From Polyangiaceae bacterium UTPRO1 (GTDB taxonomy: Bacteria > Desulfobacterota > Binatia > UTPRO1): a stretch of DNA of 64,000 bases. The position numbers and the translations under genes are program-made. The DNA is taken from NCBI GenBank assembly GCA_002050235.1, contig MWST01000011.1, positions 1-64,000 of the forward strand, in the 5' to 3' direction. Under the pieces are notes generated by a model. The model did no database searches and had not been told where the DNA came from. It was given only the letters and a program-made list of their open reading frames with translations. Of this stretch, positions 53,550 to 63,923 are shown one piece after another; within the stretch, counting starts at the first letter, position 1; each line of letters opens with the position of its first letter.

Positions 53550-56500
53550 TCACGGGTAGGTTTCTAGCAGCTGGTTCTTTTTCCCGAGCTTCCAGGCGCT
53601 CGGATACTGCGACCAGAGCCCGCGTACGGCCCATTCGTCGCCGCCGATTCGGATGCGGGTCTGCATGTCGCGGACCGAGCGATCGGCGTCGCCGTAGGCC
53701 TTGAGCTTGAACTGGTAGTAGCCGACGCAGGCGCCGCTGCCGGGGCATGGTTGGTCGTCACTGCAGGGGCGGCCGTCGTTCGGGCCGCCGGCGCAGCGCC
53801 GCGGCGCCATCTTCGACTGGATCTTCACCTGGTAGAGTCCGCCGTGAGTCTTCGCGAGCGGGTCGCGGAAGCGCCAGCGCAGCGGATTTCCGACCGGGAT
53901 GCCGTTTTGCAGCGACTGGCGGAACACCACGCTCGCCGGACTCACCTGGCTGCATGCCGATCCGGAGGATAGCGCTGCGCATTCGGCGTCGCTGCCGCAG
54001 AGCACGCTCGCGTCGTGCGAGCACGCTCGGTCGGTGCATTTCGATCCCGGCGAGACCGCTTCGCACTGGTCGTCGGTAGAGCACGCCTCGGTGGGATTCA
54101 GCGAGCATAGCCGGCGCGAAATCTCGAGCTCGAAGGGCGAGCCGTCGGGGTTCACGTCGATGTCGGTTATGAGGCGCGCATGTACTTGCACGACGTCGTC
54201 TTTACCGCTCGTCGGCTTGTCGAAGAGCTGGATGCGGGCCGGATCGTCACACATCGGTCGCAGACAGCTGTTGAGGCAGCCGTCGAGCGGCTTTTGCGGC
54301 TTGTCGATACGGCACCCGGAAACATCGTTTCCGTCGTCGCAACTCTCCCCTTGGTCGCTCTGGACCAAGCCGTCGCCGCAGTACGTGCAGTCGGTCCGGC
54401 AGAGGTTGCCGGCGATCGGCGACGTCGGCGAGCCGGGCGGGTCGCACGTCTCGGGGAAGACGACGACGCCGTCGCCGCATACCGGCGTTGCGGTCGGCGT
54501 CGGTGTCGGCGTGAGCGTCGGGGTCGGCGTCGCCGTCACCGTCGGAGTCGCTGTCGCGGTCAGCGTCGGAGTCGCCGTGAGCGTAGCCGTCGGGGTCGGC
54601 GTCGCCGTGCGTGTCGCAGTCGCGGTCGCGGTGGCTGTAGGCGTCGCCGTGACCGTGACCGTGGCCGTGGCCGTCGGCGTCGCCGTGGCGGTCGGCGTCG
54701 CCGTCCGGGTCGAGGTAGGCGTCACCGTCGGTTGGATGCGGTAGCCGAAGTCGGCGTCGAGGTTGCATTGCCCGCCGGCGAGAGTGATCGCCTTCGGGTC
54801 GTTGGCGGTCGTGAGGACGTAGCCTGGCGGTACCGAAGCATCGACGACGTCGACGATGTAATTGCCGGCCGCGAGTCCGTAGAAGCGGTAGACGCCGCCG
54901 GCGCTCGTCGTCTGCGTGGCGATGACGCCCTCGCCGCCGTCGATGACGCCGTTACCGTTGGCGTCACGATGGAGATTCAGTTGCACGGACGGGATGCCGG
55001 TCTCGGGGCCGCCATCCTGGACGGCATCGCCGTCGAGGTCGTACCAGACGAAGTCGCCGATGCAGCCGAAGATGGTAGTGGTGTCCCGGCACGGAATCGT
55101 CAGCCCGATCGCGCTCACCGAGCAGACGTTCACGATCTCGGTCGTACCTGGAGTCAGGTTCGGAAAGGTGTCGATCGTCACTCTGAAGGTGACCTCGTAG
55201 GTGCCGCCGACCGGGAGCGGATTCACGGCATCGAGGACCTTGCCGGCGCCATCGAGAGGAAACGGCGTGCCGACGCCGTCGTCGGGGATCGGCGTCACGA
55301 CGTTCGCCGCGTTCTTGAAGTAAGTGCTGTTCGGTACGTAGGTCGTGTCGACCGGCAACGTGTCCTGCACCTTCACGTTCGCGACCGGCGCCCGGCTGAT
55401 GTTGCTGACGACGATCGTGTACTCCAGCACGTCGCCGGGGCTCACGAAGCCATCGCCGTCCACGTCGGTGAAGAGGACGCCGTTCTTGCCTGCGGAGTAG
55501 AGCGGCAGCGGCGGGATGCTGGTGCCGGCGTCGAGGCCCGGGGCGCCGGCCGACGCCGTGAGCGGATCCTGACCCCAGGCGGCAGCGAGCGTCACGCCGT
55601 TGGTGAGGGTGTAGACGAGCATGCCCGTCTGATTGCGGTCGTTCAGGTCGTAGATCTTGGCGCGTTCGAGCTCCTTCAGGGTGAGCGCGACGTCGTATCG
55701 GTTGTTGTTGGGATCGGTGAGCGGCCCGGTCGCGGGGTCGGCGTCGTAGTCGACGTACACGGTGATCGGCGTGTCGCCGTTGCCGACCGGCGTCACCCAC
55801 ACCGGGTTGCCGTTCTCGTTCGGCTTGGTCTGCGAGGTCGGATCGCGGCCGATCCCGAGGCCGACCAGGACCTGCGGCGTGAGCGCGTTTTCCGGGACCA
55901 GGGTGAAGCTCCAGTCCCAGGCCTGGTTCTTGGCGGCGTCCGGGCTGGTCGAGTTGGTGGTGGAGAACGCCGTGAAGGGTGAGGCGGCGGTGAAGCGAGC
56001 GCCGTAGCCGTCGGGGATCACCTGCGGCAGATAGCCGCCGGCGGCACCGCCGGGAACCGAGAGCGGCGTCGTGACCAGGTTCCCGCCGCCGTCGCGGGTG
56101 GTGTACTGGACCGTGAGCGGGGTTGCGCCGGGGTTGTAGAGCCATACGGTCGTGCCGGCTCCGCTCTCGTTCTGCGCCACTTCCGCGGTCGACACCGGCG
56201 TGTACAGCGCGTTCGACCAGCGAGTCGTCGGCAGGAGCTGTGAATCGCGGCTCTCGTAGGTGGAGCCGACGTCGCCCGTCAGCATATGGACCTGGACCGG
56301 GCGGTCCGACACGACGTGGCCGCCGACGTTGACGCCGCCGTTCACGAAGTGGCTTTCGCCCTCGGCGAGATTCACCGTCGTCTCGAAGGAGCCGTTCGCG
56401 TCGGCATCGATCTGGACCGTGGCGCCGCCTTCGCCCGCCTGGATCGCCAGACTCGTGTACTCGAACATCTGATGATCGACGGCGTCCGGAATGTTCTGTC

Positions 56501-57110
56501 CCACGGGCGCGCGGTAGTCGGTGCCCCAGTAGGACGTGTCGTAGACCTCGACCGAACCGGAGAGGAGCGTGCCGGAGCCCGCCGCCCATGCGGTATGCGT
56601 TACGGCGACGTTGCGGGTGGCGGCGATCTTGTCACGGCCGTCGAAATCGATGGCGCTCAGGTTCGCCGTATTGACGTCGTTGTTGAGGACGATGACGGTG
56701 CCGGCGTTGATGACGTCGGACGGTATGCCGGGCGGGAAGCCGTTGGCCGGGTTGCCGTCACCCCAGATCTGGGTGCCGCCGAGGTTGCCCGGCGAGCTGT
56801 AAATATTGGTCGGGTTCGCGATGTCGGCGTCGTAGCCGTTCTCCCACTGATCGTAGTAGATGATGGTTCCGTTGGCGGCTGCGGCGATCGAGATGTAGGT
56901 CGTGATCGGAGTGGTCGGCCCGCTGCTGGCGATGGCCTGGAGTCCCGCGAGGAGCTGGTCCTCCGGAAACGGATTGTAGAATAGCTGCACCGGCGTTGGA
57001 TTGGCCGCGGCGGCGAGACGGGCGCCGGTGACGACGATCAGTGCTGCGGCAATGACCGAGGCACGACGAGCGGACGTACGGCGACGCCAAAGAACGCAGG
57101 GTAGAGACAT
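53550..57110 (-). CDS. Very large secreted protein with DUF11/SdrD-B-like domains and Cys-rich C-terminus
   Basis: 1186 residues; GAGGAGGAGG precedes the start. After an N-terminal export segment ([20 protein letters not shown]) come about 500 residues of beta-rich sequence with [19 protein letters not shown] and DNPTGMLVY-like blocks. A DUF11 repeat ([40 protein letters not shown]) and one SdrD B-like domain ([37 protein letters not shown]) follow. Then an 80-residue Thr/Ala/Pro linker, and a Cys-rich C-terminus with DUF4215-like pieces ([28 protein letters not shown]). It is presumably an extracellular structural or adhesive protein. Confidence 0.9.
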   Translation of the reverse strand: MSLPCVLWRRRTSARRASVIAAALIVVTGARLAAAANPTPVQLFYNPFPEDQLLAGLQAIASSGPTTPITTYISIAAAANGTIIYYDQWENGYDADIANPTNIYSSPGNLGGTQIWGDGNPANGFPPGIPSDVINAGTVIVLNNDVNTANLSAIDFDGRDKIAATRNVAVTHTAWAAGSGTLLSGSVEVYDTSYWGTDYRAPVGQNIPDAVDHQMFEYTSLAIQAGEGGATVQIDADANGSFETTVNLAEGESHFVNGGVNVGGHVVSDRPVQVHMLTGDVGSTYESRDSQLLPTTRWSNALYTPVSTAEVAQNESGAGTTVWLYNPGATPLTVQYTTRDGGGNLVTTPLSVPGGAAGGYLPQVIPDGYGARFTAASPFTAFSTTNSTSPDAAKNQAWDWSFTLVPENALTPQVLVGLGIGRDPTSQTKPNENGNPVWVTPVGNGDTPITVYVDYDADPATGPLTDPNNNRYDVALTLKELERAKIYDLNDRNQTGMLVYTLTNGVTLAAAWGQDPLTASAGAPGLDAGTSIPPLPLYSAGKNGVLFTDVDGDGFVSPGDVLEYTIVVSNISRAPVANVKVQDTLPVDTTYVPNSTYFKNAANVVTPIPDDGVGTPFPLDGAGKVLDAVNPLPVGGTYEVTFRVTIDTFPNLTPGTTEIVNVCSVSAIGLTIPCRDTTTIFGCIGDFVWYDLDGDAVQDGGPETGIPSVQLNLHRDANGNGVIDGGEGVIATQTTSAGGVYRFYGLAAGNYIVDVVDASVPPGYVLTTANDPKAITLAGGQCNLDADFGYRIQPTVTPTSTRTATPTATATPTATATVTVTATPTATATATATRTATPTPTATLTATPTLTATATPTVTATPTPTLTPTPTPTATPVCGDGVVVFPETCDPPGSPTSPIAGNLCRTDCTYCGDGLVQSDQGESCDDGNDVSGCRIDKPQKPLDGCLNSCLRPMCDDPARIQLFDKPTSGKDDVVQVHARLITDIDVNPDGSPFELEISRRLCSLNPTEACSTDDQCEAVSPGSKCTDRACSHDASVLCGSDAECAALSSGSACSQVSPASVVFRQSLQNGIPVGNPLRWRFRDPLAKTHGGLYQVKIQSKMAPRRCAGGPNDGRPCSDDQPCPGSGACVGYYQFKLKAYGDADRSVRDMQTRIRIGGDEWAVRGLWSQYPSAWKLGKKNQLLETYP
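54486..54732 (-). repeat. Low-complexity Thr-Pro/Thr-Ala linker coding repeat
   Basis: GTCGGCGT-like hexamer repeats on the plus strand encode [16 protein letters not shown]-type sequence on the minus strand. The protein linker separates the SdrD-B-like domain from the Cys-rich tail. Such tracts are prone to slippage and length change. Confidence 0.85.
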
Positions 57111-57490
57111 GCCTCCTCCTCGAGGGCGGGGTGAATGAATGGGATCGGCACGGAGAAGAAGCGCCCCGCGTCTACCATCGACCGCTGTTCGAGCACAAGA
57201 GAAAGCAGTGTATGACGCGGCAGGTCGTTGCGGGCGCTGCCGCCGACCCGCTGGCGCCTGCGTCGACGAGCCGGCGGCGGCGAGGCCGGTCGCGGCGCGC
57301 GCGGCTCGCGCTTGAGGCCGGCGGCGGCTCGCGCTAGGGAAGCCCGGTACGGATCGCTCCCGCCTGCGACCCGCGACGCCAGGTGCGATCGACCGCGGCG
57401 CGGGCCGCCGGTGCGCATCCCGTCCATGCAGAGCTTCACTCGTCGAGTGCGTTCATCCGCTCACATGTCGCTTCACGCTGCGAGGTACCC
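57111..57490. promoter_or_regulatory. Divergent region between the giant secreted protein and acyl-CoA ligase genes
   Basis: About 380 bases. It holds the ribosome binding sites of both genes at its edges and a less GC-rich patch near 57130-57220 (AAGAGAAAGCAGTGTATGAC) where minus-strand promoters could lie. No operator-like palindrome or ORF with coding character was seen. Confidence 0.35.
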
Positions 57491-59242
57491 ATGACGACCG
57501 AGAGCCCCAATCTCCCCGCCGGCTTCCCCGCCATGTCGATCGCGGAGGCGCATCGCCGCATGACCGCTCCAGGGTCGATGCTCGAGGTGGAGGAGCGCGA
57601 GATCCGCGGCGCCCCCATCAAGGTATGGAAGAACGCGCCGCCGACCCTCGCCGAGGTCTTCGCGATGAGTCAGTTCTTCGCGGATCGGACCTTCCTCGTG
57701 AACGACGACGAGCGCGTGACCTTCGATGCCCATCGCCGTGCCGTCGCCAGTTTCGCCGCGCGCCTCACCGCCGACGGCATCAGGAAGGGTGACCGCGTCG
57801 CGATCATCATGCGCAACCTGCCGGAGTGGAGCGTCGTCTTCTGGGCGGCGGCGCTCACCGGTGCGATCGTGACGCCGCTCAACGCCTGGTGGACCGGTCC
57901 GGAGCTGGAGTACGGCCTCAAGGACTCGGGCACCAAGATCGTGATCGCCGACGCCGAGCGCTGGGAGCGCCTTCGCGAGCATGCCGACGACTGCCGCGAC
58001 CTCGAGAAGGTCTACGTCGGTCGTTCCACGGAGCAGGACATCGCCGATCCGCGCGTGCACAAGCTTGAGGAGGTGATCGGGTCGCCGAACACCTGGGCCG
58101 CGATCGCGCAGGTCGATCTTCCGAACGTGGCGCTCGCCGCCGACGACGATGCTGCCATCTTCTATACCTCGGGTACGACCGGGAAGCCGAAGGGCGCGGT
58201 TATCACCCACCGCAACATCATCTCGAACGTGTTCAATGCGCTCGCCGCGCAGACGCGGGCGTTCCTGCGCCGCGGCGAGACGCCGCCGCAGCCGAATCCG
58301 TTGGCGGCGCAGAAAGCGGTGCTCATCTCGGTCCCCTTCTTCCACGCGACGGGGTGCTTCGCGATCATGGTGCCGGCGCTCCTCGCCGGCATGAAGCTCG
58401 TCATGATGCGGCGCTGGAACGTCGATCGGGCGCTCGAGATCATCGAGCGCGAGCGCATCACCACGGCGGGCGGCGTGCCGACCATCGCCTGGCAGATCAT
58501 CGAGCACCCGCGCTTCGACGACTTCGATCTGTCGTCGCTGGAGAGCATCGCCTACGGCGGCGCGCCTTCGGCGCCCGAGCTGGTGCGCCGCTTGAAGGAG
58601 CGCTTCCCGAAGCTCCAGCCCGGCCAGGGGTGGGGCATGACCGAGACGTCGGCTACGGCCACCAGCAACACCGGCGAGGACTACGAGCGCAAGCCGTCGA
58701 GCTGCGGCGTGCCGTCGCCGACCGGGGAGGTGCGCATCGTCGGCGCCGACGGCGCCGACGTTCCCGTTGGCGAGGTCGGCGAGCTCTGGTACCGCGGTCC
58801 GATCGTCGCGCGCGGGTACTGGAACAATCCGCAGGCGACGGCCGAGACCTTCGTCGATGGTTGGGTGAAGACGGGGGACCTGGCGCGCGTCGACGAGGAG
58901 GGCTTCGTCTACATCGTCGATCGCGCCAAGGACATGCTCATCCGCGGCGGCGAGAACATCTACTGCGTCGAGGTCGAGAACGCGCTCTACGACCATCCCG
59001 CGGTGATGGATGCCGCGGTGGTCGGCATCCCGCACCGTATCCTCGGCGAGGAGCCGGCCGCCGTCGTCCATCTGAAGGACGGCGCCGCGGCCAGCGAGGA
59101 GGAGCTGCGGCACTTCGTCGCCCAGAAGCTTGCGGCGTTCAAGGTGCCGGTAAAGATCCTGTTCCTCTCCGAGACGCTGCCGCGCAACGCCAACGGCAAG
59201 ATCTTGAAGGAGGACCTGAAGAAGCTCTTCGCCGGGCAATGA
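57491..59242 (+). CDS. Class I acyl-CoA synthetase (AMP-forming)
   Basis: 583 residues. GAGG lies seven bases before the ATG. The AMP-binding motif is IFYTSGTTGKPKGAVITHRN (P-loop), followed by ISVPFFHATGCFAIMVPALL, GGAPSAPELVRR, GWGMTETSAT (A5), GWVKTGDLARVDEEGFVYIV (hinge Asp) and the catalytic Lys region RNANGKILKEDLKKL. It activates a fatty or aromatic carboxylate to its CoA thioester through an adenylate. It may supply the wax-ester/TAG machinery, though it is not adjacent. Confidence 0.93.
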   Translation: MTTESPNLPAGFPAMSIAEAHRRMTAPGSMLEVEEREIRGAPIKVWKNAPPTLAEVFAMSQFFADRTFLVNDDERVTFDAHRRAVASFAARLTADGIRKGDRVAIIMRNLPEWSVVFWAAALTGAIVTPLNAWWTGPELEYGLKDSGTKIVIADAERWERLREHADDCRDLEKVYVGRSTEQDIADPRVHKLEEVIGSPNTWAAIAQVDLPNVALAADDDAAIFYTSGTTGKPKGAVITHRNIISNVFNALAAQTRAFLRRGETPPQPNPLAAQKAVLISVPFFHATGCFAIMVPALLAGMKLVMMRRWNVDRALEIIERERITTAGGVPTIAWQIIEHPRFDDFDLSSLESIAYGGAPSAPELVRRLKERFPKLQPGQGWGMTETSATATSNTGEDYERKPSSCGVPSPTGEVRIVGADGADVPVGEVGELWYRGPIVARGYWNNPQATAETFVDGWVKTGDLARVDEEGFVYIVDRAKDMLIRGGENIYCVEVENALYDHPAVMDAAVVGIPHRILGEEPAAVVHLKDGAAASEEELRHFVAQKLAAFKVPVKILFLSETLPRNANGKILKEDLKKLFAGQ

Positions 59243-59299
59243 TCGTTCCGGTTGCGGCGGCATAGCGCGCCGCGCGCCCAGCGGCTATAGCGGCGTTCC

Positions 59300-60499
59300 A
59301 TGACCGCATCCGTCCTCGCCGGCGTCGCGATGGCGCCCCGTGACCCCATCCTCGGCATCACCGAGGCCTTCAACGCCGACGATCGCGCCGCCAAAGTGAA
59401 CCTCGGCGTCGGGGTCTACTACGACGAGAGCGGCCGCATCCCGCTTCTCGAGTGCGTGCGTCGCGCCGAGGAGCGGCTCGTCGCGGCGCCGCGCCCTCGC
59501 GGCTATCTCCCGATCGACGGCATGCCTGCCTACGACCTGGCGGTGCGGGAGCTCGTCTTCGGTGCCGATCACCCGGCCGTCGTGGAAGGGCGCGTGCTCA
59601 CCGTGCAGACGCTCGGCGGCACCGGCGGTCTCAAAGTGGGCGCCGACTTCCTGCGGCGCTTCGCGCCGCGCGCCCGCGTCTGGATCAGCGAGCCGAGCTG
59701 GGAGAACCACCGGGCGCTCTTCGAGAGCGCCGGCTTCACCGTCTCGACCTATCCGTACTACGACGCTGCGACCAAGGGGCTGCGCTTCGCAGCGATGCTC
59801 GAGGGCTTGCGTGCGGTCCCGGCGGGCGATGTCGTCGTGCTGCACGCGTGCTGCCACAATCCGACGGGTGTGGATCTCTCGCCCGCGCAATGGGCGCAGG
59901 TGCGCGAGGTCGTCCAGGCGCGCGAGCTCGTCGCTTTCCTCGACCTGGCGTACCAGGGCTTCGCCGAAGGCGTCGACGCCGATGCGGCCGCCGTGCGCGC
60001 GTTCGCGGCGGCGCTGCATCCGGTCTTCGTCGCGAGCTCCTTCTCCAAGTCGTTTTCGCTCTACGGCGAGCGCGTCGGCGCGCTCAGCCTCGTCGCCGGC
60101 AGCGCCGACGAGGGAGCGCGAGCGTTGAGCCAGTTGAAGCGAATCGTGCGCACCAACTATTCCAATCCGCCGACCCACGGCGGGCAGGTGGTGGCGACGG
60201 TGCTGAACGATGCCGAGCTCCGCCGCCTGTGGGGGGAGGAGCTCGCCGGGATGCGCGAGCGTATCCGCCGGATGCGCGAGAAGCTGGCGGCGCTGCTCGC
60301 GGCGAAGAAGCCCGGAACCGATTTCGGATTCATCACGCGGCAGCGCGGGATGTTCTCGTACTCGGGGCTGACGCAGGACCAGGTGGCGGCGCTGCGCGAG
60401 CGTTTTGCGATCTACGCCGTCGACTCCGGCCGCATCTGCGTCGCGGCGCTGAACGAGCGCAACATCGAGGCCGTCGCCAGCGCCGTCGCCGCGGTCTGA
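59300..60499 (+). CDS. Aromatic/aspartate aminotransferase (class I)
   Basis: 399 residues, family length. [59 protein letters not shown] and [10 protein letters not shown] are AspC/TyrB blocks. The PLP lysine is in [30 protein letters not shown] and [13 protein letters not shown] complete the substrate pocket. It transfers amino groups between aromatic or acidic amino acids and 2-oxoglutarate. The Msr gene starts two bases after its stop. Confidence 0.93.
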   Translation: MTASVLAGVAMAPRDPILGITEAFNADDRAAKVNLGVGVYYDESGRIPLLECVRRAEERLVAAPRPRGYLPIDGMPAYDLAVRELVFGADHPAVVEGRVLTVQTLGGTGGLKVGADFLRRFAPRARVWISEPSWENHRALFESAGFTVSTYPYYDAATKGLRFAAMLEGLRAVPAGDVVVLHACCHNPTGVDLSPAQWAQVREVVQARELVAFLDLAYQGFAEGVDADAAAVRAFAAALHPVFVASSFSKSFSLYGERVGALSLVAGSADEGARALSQLKRIVRTNYSNPPTHGGQVVATVLNDAELRRLWGEELAGMRERIRRMREKLAALLAAKKPGTDFGFITRQRGMFSYSGLTQDQVAALRERFAIYAVDSGRICVAALNERNIEAVASAVAAV

Positions 60500-60501
60500 A
60501 G

Positions 60502-61671
60502 GTGCGCGTTCGGCGCCCGCTGCGGCCCGGCGCACGACTGCGAACCGCCTCGTGGCGGCCGCCCGCGTGGCTGCTGGTCCTCGTACTCGCCGCGCCGCTC
60601 TCGGCGGACGTCGTGGCGATGCCGGCGCGAGCGGTGCTACCTATGATCGAGGAGGGCACGATCATGCCGAGCAAGCGCTACGAAAAGCCGGCCGCCGCCG
60701 AGATCGCCGGCCGCTTGACGCCGCTGCAGTACGAGGTCACGCAGAAGGCGGCGACCGAACCGCCCTTCCGCAACGAGTTCTGGAACCACCACGAGCCGGG
60801 TCTCTACGTCGATGTCGTGACCGGCGAACCGCTCTTCAGCTCCGTGGACAAATTCGACTCGGGGACCGGCTGGCCGAGCTTTACGCGCCCCGTCGATCCG
60901 GAGCGGGTCGTCGAACACGACGATACGAGCCACGGCATGCGGCGCGTCGAGGTGCGCTCCCGAACCGGGTCGTCGCATCTCGGCCACGTCTTCGCCGACG
61001 GTCCGGCGCCGACTGGCGTGCGCTATTGCATCAACTCGGCAGCGCTGCGCTTCGTTCCGGCGGCACGGCTCGCCGCCGAAGGCTACGGCGAGTACGCGGC
61101 GCTCTTCGCCGAGGCCGCGTCCGGACCCGCCGCGACGCCGAGCGGTGGTGCGGGCGGCGATGCGAGCGCCGGCTGCGCCGCGACCCTCGAGACCGCGCTT
61201 CTCGCCGGCGGCTGCTTCTGGGGGATGGAGGATCTCCTGCGCCAGATCCCCGGGGTGCTCGATACGGAAGCCGTCTATACCGGCGGCACGCTTCCGAACC
61301 CGACGTACGAGGATCTGCGCACCGGCACTTCGGGGCACGCCGAAGCCGTCCAGGTGGTCTTCGATCCGCAGCGGCTTTCGTACTCCGACCTCCTCGAAAA
61401 ATGGTTCTTCCGCATGCACGATCCGACGACCAGGGACCGCCAGGGCAACGACGTCGGCTCGCAGTATCGCTCGGCGATCTTCGTGACCTCACCGGCCCAG
61501 CGGCAGATCGCCGAGCAAGTGAAGGCGCGGGTCGACGCCGCGGGCAGGTGGCCGCGTCCGATCGTGACCGAGATCGTCGCCGCCGGCCCGGTCTGGCGTG
61601 CCGAGGAGCATCATCAGGACTACTTGCGGAAGCATCCCGGAGGATACACCTGCCACTACATGCGCGAGTGA
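60502..61671 (+). CDS. Bifunctional methionine sulfoxide reductase MsrB-MsrA, exported
   Basis: 389 residues from a GTG right after the aminotransferase stop. The first about 45 residues look like a signal peptide ([20 protein letters not shown]). MsrB domain: [26 protein letters not shown] and the catalytic Cys in [11 protein letters not shown]; the zinc CxxC pairs are absent. MsrA domain: catalytic [36 protein letters not shown] and a C-terminal Cys ([10 protein letters not shown]). The B-then-A order is the reverse of Neisseria PilB. It probably repairs oxidised extracytoplasmic proteins. A start near 60663 without a signal peptide is an alternative. Confidence 0.88.
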   Translation: MRVRRPLRPGARLRTASWRPPAWLLVLVLAAPLSADVVAMPARAVLPMIEEGTIMPSKRYEKPAAAEIAGRLTPLQYEVTQKAATEPPFRNEFWNHHEPGLYVDVVTGEPLFSSVDKFDSGTGWPSFTRPVDPERVVEHDDTSHGMRRVEVRSRTGSSHLGHVFADGPAPTGVRYCINSAALRFVPAARLAAEGYGEYAALFAEAASGPAATPSGGAGGDASAGCAATLETALLAGGCFWGMEDLLRQIPGVLDTEAVYTGGTLPNPTYEDLRTGTSGHAEAVQVVFDPQRLSYSDLLEKWFFRMHDPTTRDRQGNDVGSQYRSAIFVTSPAQRQIAEQVKARVDAAGRWPRPIVTEIVAAGPVWRAEEHHQDYLRKHPGGYTCHYMRE

Positions 61672-61835
61672 GGCGGTCGCGGCGGTCCTCGTGACCGGCG
61701 CTTGCCGGCCGCACTCGCGTCGAATCGCTGCGGCGGTCGCTGGCCTCCCGACGAACCGTCGGGAACGCGCCTTGGGCGGTGAGATTTCCGGCGCGGGGGC
61801 TCGTCTGTAGAACGCGCGCGTGGCAGGGTCGGTCG

Positions 61836-62249
61836 ATGCCCGACTACACCCTCTTCGGCGACGAACACGTGCGGCAGTACGAGGCGACCGGCGGCAAGGT
61901 CGGCCACGATTGGAACGGGGCGAGCTGTCTCGTCCTGCGCGTCAAAGGGCGCAAGAGCGGTCGGCTGCGGAAGCTGCCGCTCATCTACGGGAAGGACGGC
62001 GACGACTACGTCCTGATCGCATCCAAAGGCGGCTACCCGCAAAACCCGGGATGGTACGAGAATCTGGTCGCCAACCCGCAGTGCGAGATCCAGGTATGGG
62101 ATCGGGTGATTCCGGTCACCGCGCGCACCGGGACCGCGGCGGACAAGAAGCGCGTCTGGCCGGCGATGACGCAGCAGTGGCCGAGCTACGACGACTACCA
62201 AGCGGGGACGGCGCGCGATATTCCGGTCGTGCTGCTGCGGCCGCGCTGA
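61836..62249 (+). CDS. Deazaflavin (F420)-dependent nitroreductase-like protein
   Basis: 137 residues. The split-barrel motif VLRVKGRKSGRLRKLPLIYG, then DDYVLIASKGGYPQNPGWYE and NLVANPQCEIQVWDRVIPVT, is the diagnostic pattern of the Ddn family in mycobacteria, with the KGG...P.W..NL F420-binding part. Some members use FMN instead. Together with the LLM oxidoreductase it hints at F420 use. Confidence 0.88.
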   Translation: MPDYTLFGDEHVRQYEATGGKVGHDWNGASCLVLRVKGRKSGRLRKLPLIYGKDGDDYVLIASKGGYPQNPGWYENLVANPQCEIQVWDRVIPVTARTGTAADKKRVWPAMTQQWPSYDDYQAGTARDIPVVLLRPR

Positions 62250-62306
62250 TCTGCCGCCGGCACGAGCCGGCAGCGGTCGGCGCCAGGTTCCGGCTGCCGC
62301 CCGCCG

Positions 62307-63092
62307 TCATGCCTCGGCGCGCATGGCGGCGAGGTTGGCTTCGATCCGATCGCGAATGCGCGCGACGAGGGCGCGGTGATCCTCGCCGGGGGTGCGGGCG
62401 ATCGGGTCGTCGATGCGGACGCGCACCCGCACGCCGAAAGGGATCGGCCAGAAGTTTCGCTGCATGAGGCGCCACGATCTCTCGATCGTGACCGGCACGA
62501 TCGGCGTCGCCGGCGCCGACGCCAAGAGCGCCAGCGTCCCGCGCGGCTTGAACGTCTTCAGCTCGCCGCGCCGCGCCCGCGTCCCCTCGGGAAAGATCAC
62601 CGCCGAGACTCCGCGCCGCTCGACGCGCCGGCCGAGCTCGGTGATCGCCTCCGTCGCCTGCTCGGCGTCGTCGCGGTCGATCAGACAGTTGCCGCCGTGC
62701 CGCAGGTTGTAGGAGACGCTCGGGATGCGGCGCGCGAGCTCGCGCTTCGAGACGAACTTCGGAAAGTTAGTGAAGAAGAGGTGCAGCAGGAGCGCGATGT
62801 CGAACATGCTCTGGTGGTTCGACACGATCAGGTAGGACGCGTGCGATCGGACGTGCGGTGAGCGCTCGATTGCGAGCCGCAGACCGGTGATCCGGAACGC
62901 TTCGACGAGCGCGGTGCCGAGGCAGGCGACGATCCAGTCGTGGGGGCGTTTGCCGAGCGCCTTCGCGATCCACTGGAGCGGCTCGAACACCAGGAGGATC
63001 ACGCCGAAGACGACCGCGAAGACGATCGTCATCGGCCAGTCGAGTAAGCGGGTCATCGGGCGCGGAACGTGCAGGAATCCCGCGCGTGACAC
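62307..63092 (-). CDS. 1-acyl-sn-glycerol-3-phosphate acyltransferase-like (PlsC family)
   Basis: About 261 residues from a GTG; an in-frame ATG at 63056 is the alternative and no ribosome binding site decides. One N-terminal membrane segment (MTIVFAVVFGVILLVFEPLQ). Motif 1 is VSNHQSMFDIALLL (HX4D), motif 3 FPEGTRARRGELKTFKPRGT, and motif 4 TPIVPVTI. It acylates lysophosphatidate or a similar lipid, relevant to membrane and triacylglycerol synthesis. Confidence 0.92.
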   Translation of the reverse strand: MSRAGFLHVPRPMTRLLDWPMTIVFAVVFGVILLVFEPLQWIAKALGKRPHDWIVACLGTALVEAFRITGLRLAIERSPHVRSHASYLIVSNHQSMFDIALLLHLFFTNFPKFVSKRELARRIPSVSYNLRHGGNCLIDRDDAEQATEAITELGRRVERRGVSAVIFPEGTRARRGELKTFKPRGTLALLASAPATPIVPVTIERSWRLMQRNFWPIPFGVRVRVRIDDPIARTPGEDHRALVARIRDRIEANLAAMRAEA

Positions 63093-63160
63093 AAGCCGCG
63101 CCGGTACGCCGGAGCGGAGCGGCGACCTGGAAGTGCGGTGGCTCGCGACGGCGGAGCGGG

Positions 63161-63781
63161 TCAGCGCTCGAAGCTCTGCACGACCGGCGGCGTGCCGAAC
63201 ACGCCGCCCTCGATCACGAGTCTGTCGGTCCCCTGGCCGCCGTTCAGCGCCACCCTGCCGGCGAATCTACCGTTCACGAAAGCGACATCGTCGTCGCCGC
63301 CCTTGGCGAAGAAGCGCAGCTTGCCGCCGTAGCTCGTCGCCGTGATGGCGACGACATCGTTACCGTCGCCGGTATCGATGCTGGCCTTGCCGGCGGTGCT
63401 AACGTTCTCGATGGTGAGCGTATCGTCGCCGACGCCGGTGGCGACGCGCAGGAAGCCGGGGATCGCGAGATCCCGCACCGCGACGGTGTCGGTGCCGATG
63501 TTGGTCTCGATGGCGACGTTTCTTGCGCCCGCGACCGTGCGGGCGAACGTGAACGGTACGCCGTCGCGGGTGCGCGTGACGCTGACCGCGATCTTGCCGT
63601 CGCCCTCGCCGGCGACGCTGACCGCGCAATCGCCGCCGCGGCAGCGCACGCGGAGCGTCGGGCCCTTCAAGCGGATGCGGATGGTCGTAGTGTGCGGCTC
63701 GGCGTCGCCGGCTGCGGCGACGAAGGGTGCGAAGAGCACGACGGCGGCGGCGAGGAGAGCGGGCAGCGACGAGGGGCGCAT
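63161..63781 (-). CDS. Secreted beta-roll-like repeat protein
   Basis: 206 residues. Signal peptide (LPALLAAAVVLFAPFVAAAG) from the ATG at 63781. The chain contains repeats such as RVATGVGDDTLTIENVSTAG, KASIDTGDGNDVVAITATSY and KGGDDDVAFVNGRFAGRVAL. These GxGxD-type turns resemble calcium-binding RTX/parallel beta-roll repeats in a diverged form. It is probably extracellular and calcium-binding; no enzymatic domain is seen. Confidence 0.75.
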   Translation of the reverse strand: MRPSSLPALLAAAVVLFAPFVAAAGDAEPHTTTIRIRLKGPTLRVRCRGGDCAVSVAGEGDGKIAVSVTRTRDGVPFTFARTVAGARNVAIETNIGTDTVAVRDLAIPGFLRVATGVGDDTLTIENVSTAGKASIDTGDGNDVVAITATSYGGKLRFFAKGGDDDVAFVNGRFAGRVALNGGQGTDRLVIEGGVFGTPPVVQSFER

Positions 63782-63923
63782 CCCGGACGATCTGTCAGCC
63801 GGACACTTTCCGCGCAAGTGGAAATTTGCGGGGCGCTACGATCGGGCGACGCAACCGCTCGCTGTCTATGGCATTGCGAAGGCGTCGGCGTGGCGAAAGC
63901 CCGCGCCGCGCGTCCGCCGGGGC

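Noticed and set aside
57473-59263. 596-codon antisense frame under the acyl-CoA ligase
   Set aside because: The plus strand has all AMP-ligase motifs; the antisense product has no domain and a shadow-like composition.
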